64,000 bases of DNA, from NCBI RefSeq assembly GCF_004193775.1, contig NC_041004.1, forward strand, positions 2,432,718 through 2,496,717, read 5' to 3'. Below, in pieces: positions 35,117-47,192 of this stretch. Numbering within the stretch: position 1 is the stretch's first letter; each line of letters starts with the position of its first letter. The notes beneath the pieces were generated by a model. The model was not told where the DNA came from and made no database searches. It saw only the letters and a list, made by a program, of their open reading frames with translations. This DNA is from Glycine soja. Lineage: Eukaryota > Streptophyta > Magnoliopsida > Fabales > Fabaceae. Both the position numbers and the translations under genes were made by a program.

Positions 35117-35499
35117 TGTTATGACTTGGACTTCGAGGACCAAGAAGCCTCCGAGAGAAAGAGAGAGAAAAGATGATGGAAATGATATTTGCTTATTATT
35201 CCATGTATGAAGTTTTACAAGCTTTTATATTTCCTGGAATTGAAATCTAACTGAATCCGTTATTGTACAAGCACGTGCTACTTCTAGAATATTCTATGCT
35301 TTCTAACAGAAGTAGTTATCTGCTTCTCCCCTCCATGCATGGCCCTTAACCGAATTGCACGTAGTCTTCCATGTATACTGGAGTTTTCGTCTTCCTCTTG
35401 GGCCTCCCCTCGTGTTGCTAGCCATTTGTTATCTGCAGCCCTTCTTCATTATTCGCAACACTATTTGCTATCTGCAACCCTTCTTCATTACTCGTAATA
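35117..35499 (-). repeat. 5' LTR of the Reina-like element (383 bp)
   Basis: It matches the left LTR but carries 59 extra bases near 35348-35406 (ACCGAATTGCACGTAG onward to CTTGGGCC). It ends GTAATA rather than GTAACA, the terminal CA having become TA. The target duplication GTGTA follows at 35500-35504. Confidence 0.9.
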
Positions 35500-35504
35500 G
35501 TGTA

Positions 35505-35918
35505 TCTACTCTTGTGTATTACAATGGTAACATGATTTCATCATATAAAGGGATAATGTTTGAATGTCTTAGTGGTTTTAAAGTCATCACAATAAGTGAG
35601 GACGTATTGCTTGATGCCTTAAGGAAAACTATTTTATACACCAACAGAGGTGGTATAATTTTACATGATATTTTTTTTTACCATCAATCAATTTATGTAG
35701 GTGATGGTTGTATTGAATACTATTGTATGAAACTCAAACTCGACGATGATGTGAGAAAAATATTTTTGATCTATTCGGAATTTAATACCAAATGTCCGAT
35801 TGAGTTGAATGAAATTTTTGGGCGTTCTCTAGATGAAATTGTTACCTTGCTACACAAATCAAGAAAATCAAAATCTATTGATGAGATCATTATTCTAATG
35901 CATGATAAATCTATCTAG
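35505..35918 (+). pseudogene. Mutator-like transposase N-terminal fragment
   Basis: Downstream of the LTR target site the plus strand stays open to TAG at 35916, encoding LVYYNGNMISSYKG, later YVGDGCIEYYCMKLKLDDD and SLDEIVTLL. This resembles the N-terminal region found ahead of the zinc finger and DDE core in plant MULE proteins (a YYNG start and a D-DV-K-F-IYSEF block). Joining the left flank (before 30384) to the right flank restores the open frame across the insertion site, so the retrotransposon appears to have landed inside this sequence. No MULE core follows, so the host was already a fragment or the rest has decayed. Family assignment is from memory. Confidence 0.5.
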
Positions 35919-38874
35919 TCATTGCACAAACTAGTTGTTCAAACTTTTTTATGTATTTTAATCATGTTAGTCCTTGAGTTATTTATCTAAGTTTTCTTTA
36001 TTTTTTCGTCTTCTTCAATTTAGATAAACTTGGTTTTATTTTTTTTTAGGTATGTTTAGTTTCAAATTATGTCACCTATTCTAAATATTTTCATTTAAGG
36101 ATTATTTGTTTTTTTAAAATACTATTTGATAAAAATGGATTTAAATGTTTTCCTTAAAATAAATTAATTTAAAATGAATTTCTTGGCATGCTCAATGGAA
36201 TTGACAACATGGTAGAAAGGTTTGAAAAGAATTTTAACTAAAAAATATATAAAATTAACAACGACATATGCAAAATAAAAATTTATTTTTTCTAAAAAAT
36301 TATATATTAATTAATAAAAAAATAAAAAATAAAAATATAAAACATATAAATAAAACACATTTAAGAAATTAATTTTCCAAAATCAATTTCTTAACTGAGT
36401 TTTAAAAAAATGAATGTTTAGAAATCGATTTCTAACTAAAAAATATACTAAAAACAAAAGTAGTTAAGGGATCGGATGCCCGATAATCGACTTCTTAACT
36501 AAATAAAAAAATAATAGAAGGCGAGAAATCAAGTTAGAATGACCAATATTTCACCTTAAATAGTATTTTATATTAGTTGAATAAATAATTTTTTAACTTA
36601 TATTATTTATATATTTTTTGTATTTTTTATGTAAAAAAACTCTAAAAATGAGTCAACAACAAAAAATAGACCAAGATAAACTTCGTAATTTTTAATTAAC
36701 ACTGATTTTAGGCTATAAAAGTCTAGCTCATTTTTACTAAAAAATATTTATTTCAAATTAAAGTTTTTAGTTAGGTCTATAACATGATTAAGTATTTATT
36801 TTATATTAATATTTAATTTAAGATTATTTTAAATATGTTCTTGTTTTATTTTTAATTCTAAAAAATTTGTTAATCCCTATTGACATGACACTTGTGACAT
36901 AATAATTTTTTTTATTGAGGTAACACGTGCTAAAATCATCATTTGCTAAAGTGATCCTTGTTAACGTCAACTACTATTTGTCGCATCAGTTACCATTAGT
37001 AATTCTTAACAACAAGAACCAAATGCGAGTAATATAACATATTCTATGGACTTTCTAAAAAAATTACATGTACTAAAATCAATAAAAAATAGTAAATTAT
37101 GAGGAAAAAATACATTTAAACTTTTATTTTTTAACTACATTAATATCTACCATTAATCAATTAATATATTAATAGAAAAAATACTTAAAATAAATAAGAA
37201 TGAATGATGATCGGAAATCTTCTTTTTCTAGGCAGACCAGAAAGCTTATCCAACTCTGCGCAATTCATGTCATGTCAATAGTAACTTGTGCAGGAAAATA
37301 AGTTGAAACTTAGTGGCCAATATATCCCAATATCATTACGTTTCTATTTCTTTTAAAGTTAAAAAATATTTTTTAATATTTTTAATAAAAACTTCACATT
37401 TTCATATACATATGTATTTTAACTTAATTTAATTAAACTTTATAATTATGTCAAAAAAATAATTTTATGAAATTGAATCCTTTTAAATTTAAATTAAATG
37501 AACATCAGAATGTTTTGTTTAGTTAAAATTAAAATCATTTGTTCACTTTATATACATGTTTTTAAGTATAAAATTTGTGTTTAAAATTAATTTACTCAAA
37601 TATTTTAACCATGTTTAATAACTTTAAATTAATTATATCAAAATTAGTTTTACTAAAATCTAAAATGAAAGGGGCACTAGATTGACTAGGAAATAGGATG
37701 CCCCTATTTCCTATTAATTCCACAGTAAGATCAGGAACACCCTCCTGGAACACATGAACCAAAGATTATGACAGTTCTAGTTGTGGAGCACTGGTTCACA
37801 ATTATACATTATGGAAGATGAAGTTAAGTCAACAAATATGACAAAAAAGGAAAGGAACTGGAATTTTCGTTTGTTTTTTAGGAATGCCGGTTGGTAATTT
37901 ATTGAGTGCATGTGTATTTTGCATTGGTTAGCACTTGTCCAACTTAAATCGCAATGATATATGGTGGAATTAGATGTGACACATCGTATTAATAATTTGG
38001 GTCTGATGAAAATACCAGGAGAATGCCTCAATAGGATGCTTGTCTTTGGGCCATATGTATAATTGGATTGGATAGTTCTTATATATTTTATTTGTTTAGT
38101 TTATTAATTATTGATAGCTCATAGCTATAATATTCTTAATTAAGCTTTCCCTTATTAAGTTGTTTAAATTTTATTATATGTAGCTATCTTCAATTTCCAA
38201 CCATTTTGATTGGGACAGTTTGGCTGATCTTGGTAGTATTATAGTGGTGGAATTTACCCTTGTATAAATGATTCTATCAAACCAACACCAACCACATTTG
38301 AATTCAATTATATTTCTCAATTATCAATTATATTTATAAAAAAAATATTTTCTCATTTTGTTTCGTGCAATACACTATACAGTGGTTTATTTATTGATAT
38401 TTTTTTTTAAAAAGGTTTATATGCTGATATTACTCAAATGATTTTTACTTTATTATTTTTTTTGAAAGAATTACTTTATTTCTATAAATGGACAAATGAT
38501 TTTTTAATGTTGGGTGAGAGACCCTGGAATGACCTTATTGTCTTATTGCTTTCTTGACATGATAGCATTGGGTATTGGGTTTCATGTAGCAAAAAACTTA
38601 TTAAAAACTAATAAAATTAATGAAGTAATAACTAATATTAATCTATTAAAAAAATTATAACAATAAGATTGAATTTAGTGGAAGAGAGTAATTTTTCACA
38701 ATGTGATAAATTAATGTTCGAATCTTTATTAAAAAAATATTCACATTTAGTATCTGATCATGTCTCAAACAAGATTGCTTTGAGAAGACCTATAAAAAAT
38801 ATATTTATTTAATTTTATCACTAATTGTCCTTATTTTCTTTTCCATTTCTACTTTATTTTTTTATTTCACTTTT
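35919..38874. other. AT-rich non-coding DNA
   Basis: No gene is supported. It contains short repeated motifs such as AATCGATTTCT(TA)ACT around 36370-36510, and long A/T runs. The short open frames at 37777-38031 and 38825-39031 are not recognisable; the latter runs into an LTR. The last bases (CTTTT, 38870-38874) are an imperfect match to the 5 bp after the next element (CTTTC). Confidence 0.55.
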
Positions 38875-39543
38875 TGCACTTATCAAAATTCGGAACTGGC
38901 ACATGTCAGGGTGGACGAGGCTAAAGTGGGTTCATGGACTTCGCATGTCGGCTTTAAGAGAGATCTTTGTTAAAAGGACAGGAGGGGGAACCTGCAAAAC
39001 AAAGGACTCTGGCACTCAAGTAAGTATATGAGTTAGGAGGTAAAGCATGTATATGCGTAAGTGTAAGCTCGAGAAAGTATTCGAGAGGTAATAAGTGGAG
39101 CGACATGTTTGCTCATGTGCTAGTGTGTGTGAGATGTATTAAGGGTTTGATGGAACCTGCTATTAATAGGAGTGGAGTGGAGCCGCGGGTTCTTGTTTGT
39201 AGGAACTGTTATAGCCTTTGCAGATAATTATCGGCTTGTAGATAATAACCGGTAGCTTATAGATAATGTTAAGAATAATACGTAGCTTAAAGATAAAAGT
39301 TAGTAGATAATTGTACCTTATAGATAATGTGTACTTTGTAGATAATTGAATACCTGCCAAGAGATAGGGAAGTTCAAATATATTTAAATATTAAGAGGTT
39401 AGAGATAACCTGACAGTTAGGGAGCCCCGCTGATAAGGGTCGTACGTCTGTGCTCTTGTGCTAGGGCTAACATGGAGGGTTGACACGTGCCTCAGAGTAC
39501 CACATATGATGCCACGTGTATTTTGTGGATCCTGGACAGTACA
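38875..39543 (-). repeat. 3' LTR of the Tat-like element
   Basis: It begins TGCACTTATCAAAATTCGG on plus and ends GGACAGTACA. The middle part carries a run of degenerate TAGATAAT units (about 39218-39350), also present in the other LTR. Compared with 43560-44221 there are many transitions and a few small indels, so the insertion is clearly older than the Reina-like element. Confidence 0.88.
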
Positions 39544-39859
39544 TAAGCCCTTCAAGCTCTGAGCCTGCTTGCGGGTGAAAGAGGTTGTCCAGTGTTGAAG
39601 ATTGTTTAATGTCCGGGGCAGTAGCCATGACAAGTAGGAGGGTGACGAGTTTGTTTAGCCCCCAAGCATGGATAGGTGTTTGTCCGATGTCGGGTGTGGT
39701 AACCTCGACAAGTGAGAGAATTACAGGTCGATGTGGCTTGTCAAGCCCTTGAGCCTAGACAAGTTATCAGCCTTCGAGGATGATTTGTACCCCACTTCCC
39801 TTTACGTTGGACGCACCATCCACGTAGAGGTTCCACTAGTCTAGGGTGGTTTTGTCATT

Positions 39860-41000
39860 TCCAGCGAATTCTGCTAGAAAGTCAGCCATGAATTGTGTTT
39901 TCATGGGGGCCACGAGGTTCGTACTAGATGTTGAACTCTGAAAGTTCTACATACCAGGCCACTATCCTTCCTACGAGTTCAGGCTTTCGCAAAACCTGCT
40001 TGATGGGGTAGTTCATTTTGACTACCACTTGATGACTCTAGAAGTAGGGCCTGAGTCGTCGGGCCGAGGTAATGAGTGCTAGTACCATATTTTCTATCAT
40101 TTGGTAGCACTTCTCGGCCTCATGAAGTATGCGGTTGGTGAAATAGATAGGGAGTTAATGCTTCCCTTCCTCTTGCAGAAGGGTCGAGTTAACAGCTTTG
40201 TTAGTTATTGAAAGGTATAGGAGTATGGGTACTCCTAGCCTAGGCCGACTCAGGATCGGTGGTGTAGTTATGGTTTTCTTGAAAGCCAGGAAGGCTCGTT
40301 CACATGTCTCGTCCCACAGGAAGGGCTCAGTTTTCTTGAGCAGTTTGTAAAACGGCTTTGCCTTTTCGACAAGCTTCAGGAGGAACCTGGACAGGGATGC
40401 TAGCCTACCATTCATTTTCTGGACTTCTTGGACGTTGGTCGGGCTGTGCATCTCCAGTATAGCAGTGCATTTGTTGGGGTTGGCTTTGATCCCTTGGTGA
40501 GTGATCATGAAGCCGAGGAACTTGCCTCCGCCTACCCCAAAAGTACATTTTTCATGGTTGAGGCACATGTCATATTTGCAGAGTTCCCCAAAGAATTCTT
40601 CTAGGTCTGCCACGTGTTGGGCTATGCTTTTAGACTTGACGACCATGTCGTCCACATATACCTCGATGTTTTGTCCGATCTATTGTCTAAAGACTCAGTC
40701 CATCAGTCGTTGGTATGTAGGACTTGCATTTTTAAGGCCAAAGGATATGACCATGTAAAAGAAATTGGCATCTTTAGTATTGAATGTCGTTTTCTCCTCG
40801 TCTGGAGTGTGCATCCTGATCTGGTTGTATCTGGAGTAAGCGTCCAGGAAGCTTAGCACCTGGAACCCGAACGATCCATCGACTAGCCTGTCAATGTTGG
40901 GCAGAAGGTATGCATCTTTGGGCAGAAGGTATGCATCTTTATGACATTTTCTATTTTTTGTTGGCCTTTTTGACCATGATGACATTGGCTTGCCAGGTGG
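39860..41000 (-). pseudogene. Tat-like reverse transcriptase and RNase H remnant
   Basis: On the minus strand the RT motifs LPNIDRLVDGSFGFQVLSFL, DAYSRYNQI and EVYVDDMVVKS (near 40650) are readable, as is LGFMITHQGI. An RNase H-like part follows to about 39860 (FTNRILHEAEKCYQMIENM and ITSARRLRPYF). Two tandem 21-bp units at 40899-40919 and 40920-40940 (GGGCAGAAGGTATGCATCTT plus T) duplicate KDAYLLP. Stops interrupt it at about 40155 and 40680-40695. Confidence 0.8.
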
Positions 41001-41427
41001 AATACCTGGCTTCTCTTATGAAGTTAGTATTGAAAAGTTTGTCCACTTCTTCTCTTATAACTTTGCGTCGTTCTTCTTTCATCTTCCTTTTCTTCTGTGA
41101 TATCGATTTGGCCTAGGGACAAATGGCAAGTTTATGGCAGATAATGTTGGTATGGAGTCCCGACATGTCATATGGCTGCCAAGCAAACAAATTCATGTTT
41201 CTGTGTAGCACGTTAGCGATGCATCGATGCTCATGGCTGGTGAGGTCCCTACTGAGCTACGTACACTACCCGGGTTTAAGTCTGAGTTGCAACTTGATGA
41301 GCTCTTCGATGGGTTTGGGGCCTCTGTCTGAAGTGTCGTCATGCGAATCTATATATAATTCATTATCCAGGCTTGCTTGGTAGGTAGTCAGGGCTCAGAT
41401 TGAGGACCCATCATCCACGCTCATGAC

Positions 41428-41895
41428 TTAAGTACCTTCAGCCACTGTGGGGTGAGGCTTAGCAGACTCCTTGGTAAGAGGATATGATGCTACCTTCAGG
41501 CTCTCTGCATAGCACTGTCGTGCTTGCTTTTGGTCTGCCTTGACAGTTATGATCTCCCCAATTAGGGTAGGGAATTTCATTTTCAAATGCAGCATGGAGA
41601 CTATGGCTCCAAGCTCGTTAAGTGTTTTCCTACCAATCAAAGCTAAATATGATGTATCTGCATCAACAAGTAGATATCTTATTGTGAAGCTCCTAAATAT
41701 ATGGCCTTGACCAAAAGTGGTCATTAAGTCCATGTAGCCCCTGGTCTCTACTTTCTCGCCTGCAAAGCCAAGGAGTGGACCAGGGGAGACCTCAAGCCTC
41801 TGGAAAGTTCTCCAATATAGGATATTAGTGGAGCTGGCCCGGTTGATGAGAACCTTAGGTACTATGATGTTTGCGATGATGATGGAGACAACCAT
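41428..41895 (-). pseudogene. Tat-like aspartic protease region, active site lost
   Basis: A 155-codon minus-strand frame holds the protease motif as VLINRASSTNILYWRTF, where the family pattern is a catalytic Asp followed by (R/G)-(G/A)-S-(S/T). The Asp is Asn (AAC), consistent with a single G-to-A change. The downstream SYLALIGRKTLNELGAIVS stretch fits the second half of the fold. Confidence 0.7.
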
Positions 41896-42960
41896 GCGGC
41901 CGTCCTGGTTGATGGGATTGATACCCTTGAAGTCTCTATCTGTGAAAGTGATAGGAGGGAGACTTCGTTGTAATGGTGTATTGAAAAAATTGATGTTGAT
42001 GTCCCAAATGGCGTGAAGATGGCATTTTCGGGACTGACTGGATTGTCCTCCATAGGAAAATCTGCCTATAATGGTGTTGATTACACCTCTGATTTGTTGG
42101 GCGGGTTCCTATTCTTGCAGAGGTTGTCGCTTGCGCCATTATTGGTGATGTCTCTATCTACTTCTATCTTTCGCTCTATCTCTTCTTTTGTTTGCATCGT
42201 GATTCCTCTGCTGCTCTTCTTGATGTCCTTCGGGTCTTGCTCCTGTTTGGTGGTTGTCTGATCTTTTAACAAACTGGGCTAAGTACCCAACTTGTATAAG
42301 TTCTTTTATCTTGTCTTTTAGGGCCCCATCAATCTTCTGTGTTATGACCAATACCGCAATGGTACCTGCAATAGTTAGTCATGTCTAACCCCGACTTAGG
42401 AGGTTTCATCGAGGGTAGCCTGATGGGTACCTCCAAGTTGAAAGCTTCATCTAGAATTGTAATGCGTTTGGTCGTTAGGGGTGTGTAACGCTCGTACCCA
42501 GGCCCTTTTGGAAGAGGCTGGCGCTTGTCTGCCTTGTCCCTCTTGTTCGACTTGTGTAAATCAGTCTTGGTGATTGCTTCTCACTTGGTGTGCTTCTTTC
42601 CAACTTATTTGACTTCATTCCTGAATCTAGACATTTCTTTCATCTGGATGTAGTCCTTGGCTCGTTCGTGCAACTCGTCCATGCTACGAGGGTTTTCTTG
42701 CATAGATTGTTTGCGAACTTGTCGAGCTGTATGGCGAGGAGTATGTAATGCAACACTGCCTCTGGGTTAATATTTTATATCCGGACGGCGGTGCACCCAA
42801 ATCTATTCATGAATTTTCTAAGAGACTCGTCGTCTGCTTGTCGCAGACTGGCTAAGGCAGTCGAGGTCATGCGATGAGATCTACTAGTTGCTTACTGCAT
42901 GCTGAAGCGTTTGACGAGGGTGTCGAAACTGTCTATGGATCTTGGTGGGAGTCCACCGTA

Positions 42961-43488
42961 CTAGGTCAATGTCGCCCCTTTAAGGGACGTCAGGAATACA
43001 CGACATAAGATCGCATCGTTATTGGTATATAGATTTTCCTGAGTCAATAAGGTGTCCAGACGCTCATCTGGATCGGTGGTCTCATCATACTGCTCTAGGT
43101 TGGATGGTTTCCAACCTAAGGGTATGTCAGCTTCCATGATATGGTCGACAAAGGGATGCTGACAAGTAGTCTGGCTTGTTGGATAGTGCATGCGGGAGAG
43201 ACTTAAGTCATCTGGAGTGTTGACTGTGCATCGGGGGTGTGATTTCCCTTGAGTGTGCTCAGGCAATGTGTGAGCGGAGTGCTCGTCACCCTGGGGACAT
43301 CTGACATGAGCCTCCAGTTGATCACGGTCAGCCTTTAGCTTTCTCAGCTCCTCCTCATGGTGTCGCTCCATCCCTGCAATGCAGTTTTGGAGTTGCTGAA
43401 GAGTATTTGTGTCTGTCATAACTGCTGGTGGAGGGTTGGAGCCTTCGAAAGGGGTCTCGCGTCTAAGGTCGAACCGAGTGCTAACCAT
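42961..43488 (-). pseudogene. Tat-like gag N-terminal region
   Basis: A 175-codon frame begins MVSTRFDLRRETPFEG and includes a short coiled-coil-like segment (GMERHHEEELRKLKADRDQL). It then reads PFVDHIMEADIPLGWKP and ILCRVFLTSLKGATL, the start of the retrotransposon gag domain (PF03732-type) as I know it from plant Tat elements. The frame then closes; gag continues in broken form to about 42150. Confidence 0.75.
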
Positions 43489-43559
43489 GGTAAAAGAGAG
43501 AGAGATATGACGAGAGACCGCAGGGTATATTTTATCGCGGCCCTATGATGGGCACCAAA

Positions 43560-44221
43560 TGTACTTACCAAAATTCGGAGTTGGCACACATCAAGATGGA
43601 TGTGGCCAAAGTGGGCTCTTGGCCTTCACACATTGGCTTTGAGAGAGGTCTTTGTTAAGAGGATAGGAGGGGGGGGGGGGGGGAGGACCTGCAGAACAAA
43701 GGACTTTGACACTCAAGTAAGTATATGAGTTAGGAGGTAAAGCATGTATATGCGTAAGTGTAAGCTCGAGTGAGCATTCGAGAGATAATAAGTGCATCGG
43801 CGTGTTTGCTCATGTACTGGTGTGTGTGGGATGTGTTGAGGATTTGATGGAACATGGTATTTATAGGAGTGGAGTGGAGTGGAGCTGCACATCCTTGTTT
43901 GTAGAGGCTGTTATAGCCTTTACAAATAATTACTAGCTTGTAGATAATAGCCTGTAGCTTATAGATAATGTTAAAGATAATACATAGCTTAAAGATAAAA
44001 GCTAGTAGATAATTGTACCTTATAAATAATGTGTAGTTTGTAGATAATTGAATACCTGCCAAGAGATAAGGAGATTCAAATATAAGAGGTTAGAGATAGC
44101 ATGTCAGTTAGGGGGCCCGATTGCTAAAAATCGAACGTCTGTGCTCCTATGCTAGGGTTGACACGTGCATTGGAGTGTCACATATGATGTCACATGTATT
44201 TTGTGAACCCTAGACAGTACA
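43560..44221 (-). repeat. 5' LTR of the Tat-like element
   Basis: It begins TGTACTTACCAAAATTCGG on plus and ends TAGACAGTACA. It includes a 15-G run at 43669-43683 where the other LTR has only GGAGGGGGAA, and the same degenerate TAGATAAT units (43925-44050). Confidence 0.88.
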
Positions 44222-46839
44222 CTTTCTTTTCCACTTATTAGCTTTTGTTCTATCTCTTTTCTTTCTCACAACCAAACACATAATTAAATGTCAAATTACA
44301 ACTAACATTTTCTTAACAAGTTAAATAACGTAGACCTCTCCTACGACTAAATAGTTTAACTGCTTAAGCGCTCATTAAAGTGACACTTAAACTCCTTTTG
44401 ACTTGTTTTGTTCAAGCAAAACACATGATAGGAGTAAACATGACAACAAAAAATATACTTATAAATACCAACGTTATCCCATCAATGATCCAACCTTCAA
44501 GGGAAAAAAAAACTAATTTAAGAAAGTTTGGGTCATGATTGAAATTTTCTCATTATACAAATGATATTGGAAGACAAGGTTCATTTAATACTTATAAATA
44601 TCAATCTCAATGACAATGATAATAATAAACAAGTTTATTCTTAAATATATGTCTTAGTTATTAAATTTTTTACATTTCTATGTCTCCCAACGACAACGTC
44701 ATTTTTGTGATTTGGTTTAAAACATGGTAATATATAATTTGTCTAGAAAAAATGGGATTATTATGTATAGAAAGACGGTGAAAAGAGTGAAACTATGACG
44801 AGTTTCCCCAACTCGGTGGAAGCATACTCATATATCAAATTTTCGTTGATTTCCGAGAAGGAGAGCTCCACCCAATGGATGAGGTGGTCATTGACTCATG
44901 TCACATTGCCATGTAGATTGTAAGTGATATTTTTTTCCTGCGTGAGAGAACATGGATGATCTTCAACTCATTGAATCAAATACTAATTTCACTTGTAATG
45001 TATGATTATTGTTGGTTTAAGATAATTTTGCGCATAATGAAAATTGAATACATATTCTTTCATCAAATAGATCATTTTCACTCATATGAACATAATAAAA
45101 ATTTATATCATTGCGTTAACCTTTTGGGTTGATTGTAAGTGATAAATAAGTACAAATAAAATATTCTAGTAAAATGGTATTTTTGTTTAATACTTATGTT
45201 CTATTTTATTTTTAAAATATTTTCAATTCAATCTTATATAATAAAATAAAGTTTTAATCAATTCAAATGACTTTTTTTAATATGTAATTTTACTATTATT
45301 AGTAATACTATTTTTATTTAAATATAAAAAATATGTTAATTATGCAATTGTATTAAATATTTAAAAAAATACTTTAATATCTATAAATAATGCTATTCTA
45401 CTCATGAAAAATTATCTCATATAAAAAATACATCTAATCTCGTAAAAAAATAAAAATACATTCGTATAGTATATATAAAAGTTACTAAATGTGATTTAAA
45501 TGTTTAATATCATAAGTAACATTTAGATGAAGTCACACTTAATCTCTTTAAATACAAATACTTATTTTTATCTATGATCATAGATAATGTTATGAAAAAC
45601 AATTTTTTTCAAGCTATAAACACCAATAAATAAGACGATAAAATTAACTCCTTTAACAAAATATTAATATTAAATAAAATTCAAATCAAATTTAAATGAC
45701 TAACAAATTATTAATTTAAATAATACATGAAAAAATATAATTAACATTAAGAGAGGAGAATCATTAAAGATGGTTAACTTTAAACAAATATTAATCTAAA
45801 AAAGTTAATAAATATTTTGTATTAATAATATGATAAAAAAATTAAACCTACAGTCATTAGGTCAATCACCTATTGAATTCGTGCTTTAAATTAAAATAAC
45901 TATAATCGATTATGGAATTTGTAATTCAACATTATATATGCTTGGATTTGAATGAGTTGAAGACAAAGAGTACCATCATGTTGGGTTTGACCGTGTGGTA
46001 TAATATAGACACAGCATGTGGCCTGCACTAGTGATCCGAGAAGAGAGAGAGAGAGAGTCATAGTCTAAGTGGTAAAGAGTGTCTGAAAGGTGAAGCAACC
46101 TAGGACAAGTGTAAGAGCTTATGGCTGAATCTAAAATCCAAGTTGCTCTTATGGGTGTCCTACGCGTGGAAAAGAAAAGGTCCATGACATAGGACTTTGG
46201 TCCTTGACCCCTATTTGAATGTACACTGCACAGACACACTTTATTTTATTTAAAACTTTTCTTTTTATTATGTAAGAAAAGAAAGAGGAAAAAATATCTC
46301 GTTTTGAAAATGAATATATTTGCCAGAATTTCAATTATAATGATTTCAAAGAAAGCAAAGGGATGGATTCTTTATTAAGAAAATCTGATGTTAATGATTG
46401 TGTTTGAAATTTCATTAGAAGGAAAAGATTAGACAAAGATGCTACACTCAATTAAAAAGACAACAACGCAAAGAAAAAGGTCTAATTATGCTAAATTCTT
46501 AAGGTATTATCATATTAAGCAATTGATTATTGTGGAGCTAAACAAAAATCGTTTTTGTCACGGCAAGGGTTGAATATAATATTATTGTAGGAAACTGATG
46601 TACAGCTAATATTAGGAGGACTTATAATTCATATCGAATTCTGAATATAAATATTATAAAGTATTTGCATTACACGGCATGTTTTGATCTATGATTTATT
46701 TATCATAAGATATTTCAAAGAATAATAACGAATATTATACTAACAAATAAGGCATGTTAGTCTTCTTAAACATTAAAATCGTTATTATAATTTATACTGT
46801 TTATGTAGCAATCAAACTCCTTTCAATATGTTACTTCTT
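44222..46839. other. AT-rich non-coding DNA
   Basis: No gene or intact transposon seen. A (GA)n tract lies at about 46039-46056, and the minus-strand open frames near 45976-46334 overlap it without family resemblance. The left part of a decayed LTR may begin before 46840. Confidence 0.55.
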
Positions 46840-47192
46840 TAATCTCTTAATATTTAAATATATTGTTACCTGTTTATTTTTAGATAAATATTTAATTATC
46901 TTTAAACTACATATAAATAATAATTATTTAATAGTAATTAATGATTATTGTCTACAAGCCGATAATTATCTTGTAAGGATCATAACAACTTTTATTCACA
47001 AGGATCAGAAACTCTTTTGTCATTCTTCTAATTCATATGCTTCTTTGTTTGGGTGTTAAATCTTTTATTTTGCACATCACTTCTCTTATCCTCTTAATAT
47101 AGACTACTCATTGTCCGACGTACGAAGTGAAAAACTCACTTTAACCACGTCCATACCCTCACCTGTGCCAATTTTGGATTTTATTAAGTACA
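46840..47192 (+). repeat. Decayed LTR of the Tat-like family, opposite orientation
   Basis: Read on plus, this matches the reverse complement of the 38875-39543 LTR at several points in order: CTCTTAATATTTAAATATATT at 46846; TCTACAAGCCGATAATTATC at about 46951; and CACTTTAACCACGTCCAT with CTGTGCCAATTTTGGATTTT and AAGTACA at the end (47140-47192). No second LTR or internal sequence follows, so it is probably a solo LTR or fragment. The open frame at 46754-47059 is not a gene. Confidence 0.65.

Larger units (their letters stand above)
30389..35499 (-). mobile_element. Reina-like Ty3/gypsy chromovirus, full length
   Basis: Two LTRs flank a single gag-pol frame on the minus strand, and a 5-bp target duplication GTGTA lies at 30384-30388 and 35500-35504. 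Next to the 5' (right) LTR the minus strand reads GTGGTGCTTTCATTGAGC, a plausible primer-binding site. Next to the 3' (left) LTR it reads GAAGGGCAAGGGAG, a polypurine tract. Domain order is gag, protease, RT, RNase H, integrase, chromodomain, the order of chromoviruses. The short LTRs, total length of about 5.1 kb and single frame fit the Reina lineage (inference). It is inactive because of in-frame stops. Confidence 0.9.
38875..44221 (-). mobile_element. Tat-like Ty3/gypsy element lacking integrase
   Basis: LTRs of 669 bp (38875-39543) and 662 bp (43560-44221) flank 4.0 kb of minus-strand internal sequence. The flanks CTTTT and CTTTC are a one-mismatch target duplication. After the 5' (right) LTR the minus strand reads TTTGGTGCCCATCATAGGG, a plausible primer-binding site. 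Internal remnants are, in order, gag, protease, RT with YVDD and RNase H. The sequence then goes to the 3' LTR with no integrase signature. The gag and RT wording resembles Tat/Ogre-type gypsy elements (inference). Many stops and frameshifts make it defective. Confidence 0.85.

Noticed and set aside
39160..44062. CRISPR-like spacing of TAGATAAT units in the LTRs
   Set aside because: The units are degenerate, unevenly spaced and inside plant LTRs; no CRISPR arrays exist in this eukaryotic setting.
46754..47059. 101-codon plus-strand open frame
   Set aside because: It falls in a decayed LTR and has no protein-like composition.
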